Of a stretch of 64,000 nucleotides of DNA, positions 55,382 to 62,064 are shown in pieces; position 1 is the stretch's first letter, and each line of letters begins with the position of its first letter. Source of the DNA: Desulfovibrio ferrophilus. GTDB lineage: Bacteria > Desulfobacterota > Desulfovibrionia > Desulfovibrionales > Desulfovibrionaceae. The position numbers and the translations under genes were made by a program. The notes beneath the pieces are model-generated. The model saw only the letters and a program-made list of their open reading frames with translations, did not search any database and was not told where the DNA came from. Where the stretch lies: assembly GCF_003966735.1 (NCBI RefSeq), contig NZ_AP017378.1, forward strand, positions 3,120,905 through 3,184,904. Reading direction: 5' to 3'.

Positions 55382-56290
55382 TCATTCTCCGCTTTTCTTG
55401 ATGGCATGCCCGCCAAATTGGTTGCGCAGGGCGGCAAGCAGGCGGTCGGCAAAGGCACCTTCATCCCGCGAACGGAAACGCTCCATCAGGGACAGGGTCA
55501 GCACCGGGGCCGAGACTCCGAGTTCCACGGCCTGGTCCACTGTCCAGCGCCCTTCGCCCGAGTCCTCCACATACGGGGCGATCCCCTCCAGTCGACCATC
55601 CTGGGCAAAGGCGGTTTCCGCCAGCTCCAACAGCCAGGAACGGACCACGCTGCCCTGATTCCACAGGTGGGCCACCTCGCCAAAATCCATGCCCTTGCCA
55701 TAGGGCGAGGCCTCCAGCAGGGCAAAACCTTCGGCATAGGCCTGCATCATGCCGTATTCGATGCCGTTGTGGATCATCTTTACGAAGTGCCCGGCTCCCA
55801 CGGCTCCGCAGTGCAGATGTCCTTCGGGTGGTGCCAGGGTGTCCAAGGCAGGGCGCAGCCGCTCATAGGCCTCGGCAGGTCCGCCTACCATGGTGCAGTA
55901 TCCGACCGTGAGTCCCCAGATGCCACCGCTGACCCCGGCATCGGCATAGAGCAGCCCCATTGTCTTGAGCTGCTCCGCACGGCGGATGTCGTCCTTGAAG
56001 TTGGAGTTGCCGCCGTCCACGATCAGATCCCCGCGGTCCAGCATGCCGGTCAGCTGTTTGATGTGTTCGTCCACGGGTGTTCCCGCAGGCAGCATGATCC
56101 ATATGGTCCGGGGGGGCTCAAGCCGGGAGACAAACTCCTTGAGCGAATAGGTGGCCAAACCTCCCTCGGCAGCCAATTGATCCGTCTTTGCAGGGCTGCG
56201 ATTGAATGCCAGCACCTCGTGTCCGCCCTGCACCAGCCGTCGCGCCATATTCATGCCCATTCGACCAAGGCCGATCATTCCTATCTGCAT
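55382..56290 (-). CDS. gnd: 6-phosphogluconate dehydrogenase, decarboxylating (short form)
   Basis: 302 residues from ATG 56290, with GGAG 7 nt upstream. MIGLGRMGMNMARRLVQGGH is the nucleotide site. VDGGNSNFKDDIRRA, the YADAGVSGGIWGLTVGYC segment and VGAGHFVKMIHNGIEYGMMQAYAEG hold the catalytic Lys. The short length (about 300 rather than 470) is that of the GntZ/YqeC-type enzyme. It converts 6-phosphogluconate to ribulose-5-phosphate and makes NAD(P)H, following Zwf through lactonase. Confidence 0.93.
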   Translation of the reverse strand: MQIGMIGLGRMGMNMARRLVQGGHEVLAFNRSPAKTDQLAAEGGLATYSLKEFVSRLEPPRTIWIMLPAGTPVDEHIKQLTGMLDRGDLIVDGGNSNFKDDIRRAEQLKTMGLLYADAGVSGGIWGLTVGYCTMVGGPAEAYERLRPALDTLAPPEGHLHCGAVGAGHFVKMIHNGIEYGMMQAYAEGFALLEASPYGKGMDFGEVAHLWNQGSVVRSWLLELAETAFAQDGRLEGIAPYVEDSGEGRWTVDQAVELGVSAPVLTLSLMERFRSRDEGAFADRLLAALRNQFGGHAIKKSGE

Positions 56291-56440
56291 GGGATTCTCC
56301 ACGGGTTAGAGTTCCTTTCAGCATACCGCGATACACGGGAATGGCAAAGGGTTCTCATGAGATAGGTCGTAGGGTGATGTTTGTCACAGAGCAGTCCTGC
56401 CCTGGCGTGAATGGTTTCGCTTTGGGGTGAGACGTAAAAG

Positions 56441-56469
56441 AAAAACCCCGGCATCGTCTGATGCCGGGG
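56441..56469 (-). terminator. Terminator after cydB
   Basis: CCCCGGCATC (56446-56455) and GATGCCGGGG (56460-56469) form a perfect 10-bp stem with loop GTCT. On the minus strand five T follow. It ends the cyd transcript before gnd. Confidence 0.92.
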
Positions 56470-56494
56470 CGATCTCTTCAGGGGAAGGCAGGGG

Positions 56495-57523
56495 CTAGTA
56501 GGCTTCCTTGTAGTCCAGGTCTTCCTGAGTGATCTTGTGGGAGAAGGTCCGGTAGACCCAGGCCTGGTAGGCCAGGACAATGGGCACCATGACCAGGGCC
56601 ACACCCAGCATGATTTTCAGGGTCAGTGGGCTGGAGGCCGAATTGTAGATGGTCATGCTCCAGGCCGGGTTCAGGTTGGACGGCAGCAGGGCCGGGAACA
56701 GGCCGATGACCCCAAACAGTGTCACCCCGGCGATGAATACAGCAGAGCTGGTCCAGGCGCGCCACATCTTGCCGGAACCCAGGGCCGGGCGGACCGAGAT
56801 CAGGCCCAGCACGGCACCGAGCAGGACCAAGAACAGCAGCGGGTTCTTCATATAGTTATTGAAAAGCATGGTCTCGATGCTGGTGTAGGCCAGAAAGAGT
56901 ACCGTGCCCACCACGGCCACGGGCCAGGTTTTGATGGCCACGGCCTTGGCTCGCTCGTGCAGGTCGCCGCCGGATTTGATGGCTAGCCAGATGGCGCCGT
57001 GCATGGTGAACATCACCACAAAGAGCACGCCACCGAACAGGCCGTAGGGATTCAGGAGTTGGAGCAGCCCTTCCTGATTCACGCCCTGGGCATCCAGGGG
57101 GATGCCGCGGAAGATGTTGGCAAAGGCCACGCCCAGCAGCAGGGCGGGCAGGAAACTGCCCAGGAAGTGGCAGGTGTCCCAGACCTTGCGCCAGGAGTCG
57201 TTATCCACCTTGCTGCGGAATTCAAAAGATACTCCGCGCAAGATGAGTGCGAACAGCAACAGGAACAGAGCGGTGTACATGCCGCTGAACAAAGCTGCGT
57301 AGGCTGCAGGGAAGGCCGCGAAAGTCACACCGCCTGCAGTGATCAGCCAGACTTCGTTGCCGTCCCAAAAGGGGCCGGCCGCGTTGTAGATGGTGCGTTT
57401 TTCGGTTTCGTTCTTGGCGATGAAGGGCAACAGCGTTCCCATCCCGAGGTCGAAGCCGTCAAGGACGAAGTAGATGGCCCATAACACGCCCCACAGAAGG
57501 AACCAGATGGTTTCAAGAGTCAT
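56495..57523 (-). CDS. cydB: Cytochrome bd ubiquinol oxidase subunit II
   Basis: 342 residues with eight or nine helices. LWAIYFVLDGFDLGMGTLLPF at the N-terminus and WDGNEVWLITAGGVTFAAFPAAYA near residue 55 are family signatures. It pairs with CydA to reduce O2 to water with quinol electrons. GAGAGGG precedes ATG 57523. It lies 48 nt after cydA. Confidence 0.96.
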   Translation of the reverse strand: MTLETIWFLLWGVLWAIYFVLDGFDLGMGTLLPFIAKNETEKRTIYNAAGPFWDGNEVWLITAGGVTFAAFPAAYAALFSGMYTALFLLLFALILRGVSFEFRSKVDNDSWRKVWDTCHFLGSFLPALLLGVAFANIFRGIPLDAQGVNQEGLLQLLNPYGLFGGVLFVVMFTMHGAIWLAIKSGGDLHERAKAVAIKTWPVAVVGTVLFLAYTSIETMLFNNYMKNPLLFLVLLGAVLGLISVRPALGSGKMWRAWTSSAVFIAGVTLFGVIGLFPALLPSNLNPAWSMTIYNSASSPLTLKIMLGVALVMVPIVLAYQAWVYRTFSHKITQEDLDYKEAY

Positions 57524-57571
57524 GATCGTACCCTCTCAGGTCTCAGGTTGTCGTCGATGCAGGGCATCGGC

Positions 57572-58867
57572 CTATTCCGGTCCCTTGCGGGCGTATTTCA
57601 TCATCAGGAAGATATCCACGGCCCCGAGCAGGGCGTAGATCAGGCTGAGCATCACGAAGGAGAACACCACCTGTGATGTCGCCAGAGGCGACACGGCATC
57701 CGAGGTGCGCATCAGGCCCTGCACGATCCAGGGCTGACGGCCGACTTCGGTTACGGTCCAGCCTGCGAAGATGGCGATGTAGGGCAGTGGGATCATCCAG
57801 GGCAGGAACCTCAGCAGCGGGAATTTGTCCAATCTGTTGCGGAACAGGAAGGCCAGCCCGGCAACCAGAGGGAACAGTGTTCCCAGGCCCACCATCAGCC
57901 GGAACGAGAGGAAGGTCAGCAGCACAGGCGGACGGTCCTGTTCCGGGATGTCGTTCAGCCCGGTGACCTCGGCGTTGACGTCATTGAAGGCCAGAAACGA
58001 CAGCAGCCCTGGAATGGGCAGCGCCTGAATCATGTTGCCGTCCTCGGTCAGGCTGGGCATTTGCAGCAGATACATGGGCGCGTTGGTCTGGGTCTCCCAG
58101 TGCGATTCCATGGCCGCAAGCTTGGCAGGCTGCATCAGGGCGGTATTGTTGCCGTGGATATGTCCCCCGGCTGCAACGAGAACCGAGAAGATCAGTGCGG
58201 CGCCCATGCCGATCTTGAAAGATCTGGTGAAAAAGGCTTCTTCGTTTTTACGCAACAGATGCCAGGCGGAGATGCCCATGATGAAGAAACCGGCCAGCAT
58301 GATAGCGGCGGGGATCATGTGCATGAATTGCAGCAGTCCGGTGGTGTTGGTGATGACATCGAAAAAATTGTCGAGTTCGGCACGACCGTTGCGCATCACA
58401 TAGCCCACGGGGTTTTGCATGAATCCGTTGGCTAGCAGGATCCATAGTCCGGAAAGATTGGAGGCAATGGCCACGATCCAGATGGCGAAACAGTGCATTT
58501 TGGGGGACAGCCGATCCCAGCCGAAGACCCAGACAGCAATGAATGTGGATTCCAGGAAAAAGGCCACGGTAGCTTCGATGGCCAGGAGCGAGCCGAAGAT
58601 GTCGCCCACATAGGCCGAGTAACGCGACCAGTTGGTGCCAAACTGGAATTCCAGGGTGATGCCGGTGACAACGCCCAGAGCAAAGTTGATGAGGAAGAGT
58701 TTGCCCCAGAACTTGGCCATGCGTTTGTACGTTTCGTCACCTGTGCTCACGTATCTGGTTTCCATGATGGCAACCAGAATCGACAGGCCCAGGGTCAACG
58801 GCACGAAGATGAAGTGGAACATCGTGGCCGCAGCAAACTGGAGCCTGGACAGCATCAAAACGTCCAT
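57572..58867 (-). CDS. cydA: Cytochrome bd ubiquinol oxidase subunit I
   Basis: 431 residues. The heme-ligand His is in RLQFAAATMFHFIFVPLTLG, LEFQFGTNWSRYSAYVGDIFG near residue 75 and the quinol loop with GRQPWIVQGLMRTSDAVSP near 375 are conserved. The short Q-loop form is suggested by total length. AAGGGGGG precedes the ATG. It lies 80 nt downstream of roo, with only a GC-rich hairpin without a T run between them, so read-through is possible. The oxidase has high O2 affinity and protects an anaerobe. Confidence 0.96.
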   Translation of the reverse strand: MDVLMLSRLQFAAATMFHFIFVPLTLGLSILVAIMETRYVSTGDETYKRMAKFWGKLFLINFALGVVTGITLEFQFGTNWSRYSAYVGDIFGSLLAIEATVAFFLESTFIAVWVFGWDRLSPKMHCFAIWIVAIASNLSGLWILLANGFMQNPVGYVMRNGRAELDNFFDVITNTTGLLQFMHMIPAAIMLAGFFIMGISAWHLLRKNEEAFFTRSFKIGMGAALIFSVLVAAGGHIHGNNTALMQPAKLAAMESHWETQTNAPMYLLQMPSLTEDGNMIQALPIPGLLSFLAFNDVNAEVTGLNDIPEQDRPPVLLTFLSFRLMVGLGTLFPLVAGLAFLFRNRLDKFPLLRFLPWMIPLPYIAIFAGWTVTEVGRQPWIVQGLMRTSDAVSPLATSQVVFSFVMLSLIYALLGAVDIFLMMKYARKGPE

Positions 58868-58947
58868 GGAGCCCCCCTTTGGTTGAAGAGTTTTAGTAAG
58901 AATGTATGGGTCATCGGGGGGCGCGGGGCCCCCCGGTGGTATTCATC

Positions 58948-60153
58948 TTATTTGAGCTTGGCCTTCAGGGCTTTGCCCACGGCGCGTCCCTGCTCGACGC
59001 ATTGGTCCAGCATCGCCTGATCGGGTACATGTTTGATTTTTACTGCGGGGTCCACGACCTCGAATTTCATATCTTCCAGCCACTGGGTGATGACCTTGAC
59101 GCATTCGCCACTCCAGCCAAAGGAACCAAAGGCCGCGGCGATTTTGTTCTGGGGCTTCAACCCCTTCATGTAGGTCAGCAGATCGGCCACTAGTGGCAGG
59201 ATGCCATTGTTGTGAGTGGGTGATCCCACCACCACGGCTCCGGCCTGGAAGATTTCGCTCATCACCTCGGAGTGGTGGAATGATTTGAGAGCCATGATCT
59301 TCACGGACACGCCTTCGTCGGTCAGGCCATCGGCAATGGCCTGTGCCATTTTCTCTGTGGAGTGCCACATGGTGTCGTACACGACCACGGCCCGGTTGGT
59401 GTCTTCCTGTGCGGCATATTCGCGGTAGGAATCCAGGGCAAAGGCCACGTCTTCGGCGCCACGGAAGATCAGTCCGTGGTCCGGGGCGATCATGTCGATC
59501 TCCAGGTTCATTTCGTCCACGGCATCGAGAATCTTGTCCACGACCTGCGAGAACGGAGTCACGATGTTGCCGTAGTATTCGGTCATGCGGCGTTTGACGA
59601 AGCTGCGGTCCATCTCGTCCACAAAGCGTTCGGTGGATGCGATGTTCTGACCGAAGGCGTCGTTGGGAATGAGCAGCTTGTCTTCGGGAATGTAGGACAG
59701 CATGGAGTCGGGCCAGTGCAGCATGCGTGCTTCGATGAAGTGCACGTTGCGCTTGCCCAGGGAAATGGATGAACCGGACTTGACGGCCTCCACGGGCCAT
59801 CCCTGGGGATGGAAGTGGGCATCAATGGCGCGCACGCCCATGGGCGAACAGAAGACTTTTTCAGGGCTGCAGGCCTGGATCATTTGCGGCAGGGCGCCGC
59901 TGTGGTCGGGTTCCAGGTGGTTGGCCACGATGTAGTCGATTTTGCAGGGGTCCACCACCTGGGCGATGGTATCCAGGAACTGCTCGACGAACGGTGCCTT
60001 GACCGTGTCGAACAGGGTGATCTTCTCATCCATGACGAGATAGGCGTTGTAGGTGGTTCCGTGGCGCGCCAGGGAATAACCGTGGAAGTCGATGGTGTTC
60101 CAGTCCACGGCTCCTACCCACCAGATGCCTTCTTTGATTTCAACGGGTCGCAT
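58948..60153 (-). CDS. roo: Rubredoxin:oxygen oxidoreductase (flavodiiron protein)
   Basis: 401 residues from ATG 60153. The metallo-beta-lactamase-like domain binds two irons through HLEPDHSGALPQ near residue 80 and further His or Asp in MLHWPDSM and APDHGLIF. The flavodoxin domain begins at AVVVYDTMWHSTEKMAQAI near 255. It takes electrons from rubredoxin and reduces O2 to water, or NO. The rubredoxin gene lies 93 nt upstream on the same strand, as expected of partners. Confidence 0.95.
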   Translation of the reverse strand: MRPVEIKEGIWWVGAVDWNTIDFHGYSLARHGTTYNAYLVMDEKITLFDTVKAPFVEQFLDTIAQVVDPCKIDYIVANHLEPDHSGALPQMIQACSPEKVFCSPMGVRAIDAHFHPQGWPVEAVKSGSSISLGKRNVHFIEARMLHWPDSMLSYIPEDKLLIPNDAFGQNIASTERFVDEMDRSFVKRRMTEYYGNIVTPFSQVVDKILDAVDEMNLEIDMIAPDHGLIFRGAEDVAFALDSYREYAAQEDTNRAVVVYDTMWHSTEKMAQAIADGLTDEGVSVKIMALKSFHHSEVMSEIFQAGAVVVGSPTHNNGILPLVADLLTYMKGLKPQNKIAAAFGSFGWSGECVKVITQWLEDMKFEVVDPAVKIKHVPDQAMLDQCVEQGRAVGKALKAKLK

Positions 60154-60246
60154 GCTTGGTCTCTTTTTCTGATAAGTGATGCCGGGCGTCCCCGGCCAGG
60201 GATGTATCGGGAGGGCCAAGGCCCTCCCGCTTGTCGTCAATGCTGA

Positions 60247-60405
60247 CTATTCCTTTTCGAACTGATCTTTGGGTGCTCCGCAGACAGGGCAGACCCAGTC
60301 CTCGGGGACGTCTTCGAACTTGGTGCCCGCTGCAACGTCGGAATCGGGATCGCCTTCGGCGGGGTCATAGACATAGCCACAGATGGTGCAGACGTATTTA
60401 TCCAT
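60247..60405 (-). CDS. rub: Rubredoxin
   Basis: 52 residues: the start [20 protein letters not shown] carries the first C-x2-C pair and [17 protein letters not shown] the second. Four Cys bind one iron. This is a full normal rubredoxin, overlooked easily because of its size. It carries electrons to Roo and possibly to SOR, whose genes flank it. Confidence 0.97.
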   Translation of the reverse strand: MDKYVCTICGYVYDPAEGDPDSDVAAGTKFEDVPEDWVCPVCGAPKDQFEKE

Positions 60406-60434
60406 GATGTTTTATCTCTCTTCTCTGGTTGAGG

Positions 60435-60815
60435 TTAGGCCTCGGCCTTCCACAGGCCGTGCAGGTTGCAGTACTCGCGTGCGCTGACCTTGTCGGCCTT
60501 GACGCAGAATTCGGCGACAGGCTCCTGCCCGGGGTTCAGGAACTGGGTATAGGACTTGCCGTCGGCGATGAGCTCGATCCATTCAATCCAGTGTTTTTCT
60601 TCCATGGGGTGTGCCACACTGCCCACGGTGACCTTGTAGCCGCTCTCGGTCTTCTCGATAACGGGCACGTGTTTTTCCTGGGCTGCATCAACGGTGTTTT
60701 CCTTGAATAGCTTCATGTTCTCGCCACAGCAGACCAGGTCACCGGCGCCGCCATGAAGCACTTCAACGATATTCCCGCACGCTTGGCACTTATACACTTC
60801 GAGCAATTCTGGCAT
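60435..60815 (-). CDS. dfx: Desulfoferrodoxin (superoxide reductase, 2Fe type)
   Basis: 126 residues. The N-terminal desulforedoxin-like centre has Cys at YKCQACG and LVCCGENM. Centre II has the iron ligands in [11 protein letters not shown], a VAHPMEEKH stretch and CNLHGLW. It reduces superoxide to peroxide, with electrons from rubredoxin. GGAG precedes ATG 60815. Also called rbo or sor. Confidence 0.96.
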   Translation of the reverse strand: MPELLEVYKCQACGNIVEVLHGGAGDLVCCGENMKLFKENTVDAAQEKHVPVIEKTESGYKVTVGSVAHPMEEKHWIEWIELIADGKSYTQFLNPGQEPVAEFCVKADKVSAREYCNLHGLWKAEA

Positions 60816-60855
60816 GTCACTTCTCCAGATGTTGAGGGGTCTCCCCCACTTGGTT

Positions 60856-60868
60856 ATTAATTGCTAAT
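60856..60868. promoter_or_regulatory. AT-rich palindrome upstream of desulfoferrodoxin
   Basis: ATTAATTGCTAAT is an inverted repeat (ATTA with TAAT) located 41 nt before the dfx start. It loosely recalls AT-rich boxes of peroxide regulators such as PerR, which control this gene set in Desulfovibrio. The match is weak. Confidence 0.3.
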
Positions 60869-60885
60869 GGTTCCTATTACCTGGA

Positions 60886-61467
60886 TTACCAGTTTTTGCA
60901 AGCGATTTCGAAGTGTGCTCGTGGATGGACACAGGCGGGGCACTCATCAAGGGCCTCAGGGCCGTGGTGAATGTAGCCGCAGTTACGGCAACGCCACATG
61001 ATGTCCTGACCCGGGCGGGCGAAGACGATATCCTTCTCGATATTATGGATAAAGGCCCGGTAGCGTTCCTCGTGGAAGGCCTCTGCCACGGCAATGGCCT
61101 TGAAGGTGTTGGCGATTTCGACAAGTCCTTCCTGTTCGGCGATCACGGCAAACTCAGGATACATGATCTCGTGTTCGTGTTTTTCACCTTCGGCAGAAGC
61201 GTAGAGATTTTCCAGGGTCGAGCCCATTTTGCCTGCAGGGAATCCTGCGGAGATGGTGACCTCATGCCCTTCGGTCAGGTACTTGAACAGACGCTTGGCG
61301 TGCTCCTTCTCCTGTAGGGCAGTTTCCTGGAAGATATGCATGATCTGCACGTAGCCGTCCTTCTTGGCGATGGAGGCAAAATAGTCGTAGCGATTGCGAG
61401 CCTGGGACTCACCGGCGAAGGCCGTGAGCAGATTGACTTCTGTTTTGGTGCCTTTGAGGGGTTTCAT
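60886..61467 (-). CDS. rbr: Rubrerythrin
   Basis: 193 residues from ATG 61467, with AAGGAGG 7 nt upstream. The diiron four-helix bundle contains AFAGESQARNRYDYFA and ALQEKEHAKRLFKY, then the second pair in EGLVEIANTFKAIAVAEAFHEERY. The C-terminal rubredoxin-like domain has CRNCGYIHHG and CPACVHPRAHF. It reduces hydrogen peroxide to water. It is first in the block rbr-dfx-rub-roo-cydAB-gnd-zwf. Confidence 0.97.
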   Translation of the reverse strand: MKPLKGTKTEVNLLTAFAGESQARNRYDYFASIAKKDGYVQIMHIFQETALQEKEHAKRLFKYLTEGHEVTISAGFPAGKMGSTLENLYASAEGEKHEHEIMYPEFAVIAEQEGLVEIANTFKAIAVAEAFHEERYRAFIHNIEKDIVFARPGQDIMWRCRNCGYIHHGPEALDECPACVHPRAHFEIACKNW

Positions 61468-61544
61468 CGGCAACCCTCCTTGTGATGTGTTCGAGGTTAT
61501 CGGGCATCTGCCCTGTTGACGGACGTCGTTATACTAAAAAATGC

Positions 61545-61560
61545 TATCCGTTAAAGGATA
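61545..61560. promoter_or_regulatory. Inverted repeat in the rbr promoter region
   Basis: TATCC and GGATA are separated by GTTAAA at 61545-61560. On the minus strand a possible -10 box TATAAC (61533-61528) lies just downstream, so a regulator bound here would cover the -35 area. The regulator is unknown. Confidence 0.35.
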
Positions 61561-61645
61561 TACAGCCTTTGAATACACGTGGCAACCAGCCTTGAGTTTG
61601 TGAGGTCGTGTCCCGGAGAGAAGTCAGGGGTGAGAACCCCGAGAG

Positions 61646-61989
61646 TCAGGTTCGGGCGTCGATGAGGGCTTGGAGTTCTGCTGTACTGATTTCCAGTTCG
61701 GGGTTGAAGGCCACGCCGAATTCATCGTTGTTGGTCCAGCAGACCGTGGCTGCCAGATGGTTCAGAGGCTGACGCGTGTTGGGGAGCATGGTGTCCAGGA
61801 TCAGCTGTGTGCCTTTTCCCGGGGGGCGGCCACAATAGTCTTGAGTCGTGCGCCTCCGGGGCTCAGGTCGATGAGTGTGACGTCCGTCTTTGCTGATTCA
61901 ACAGTGAATTGGCATTTGGTCTTGAAGCCGAAGGCTTTGAGGATGATGCGCGGATGGCGCCTGCGGTCGGAATCGGCGGTTGTGGACAT
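61646..61989 (-). pseudogene. PilZ-domain protein with an apparent one-base frameshift
   Basis: From ATG 61989 the frame gives the PilZ start RRRHPRIILKAFGF and LIDLSPGGARLK, then hits a stop at 61801. The proper PilZ continuation lies in another frame (QLILDTMLPNT, then AATVCWTNNDEFGVAFN) and ends at 61646. Adding one C to the run of six C (minus strand, about 61818-61823) restores a full protein of about 115 residues. PilZ binds c-di-GMP. The gene is either disrupted or affected by a sequencing error in a homopolymer. It follows the chemoreceptor gene on the same strand. Confidence 0.75.
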
Positions 61990-61995
61990 GAAAAA

Positions 61996-62048
61996 TCCCC
62001 CGGGCTTGGTTTGTCACAGTCATTGCAACATACCTTATGCCCGGGGGA
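61996..62048 (-). terminator. Long-loop hairpin between the chemoreceptor and PilZ genes
   Basis: TCCCCCGGGC (61996-62005) and GCCCGGGGGA (62039-62048) form a perfect 10-bp stem with a 33-nt loop. On the minus strand TTTTT follows directly, then ATG 61989. The stem holds the GGGGGA that would serve as PilZ ribosome site, so it may act as terminator, as an RBS lock, or both. Confidence 0.6.
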
Positions 62049-62064
62049 AAATCCAAGGTGTATA

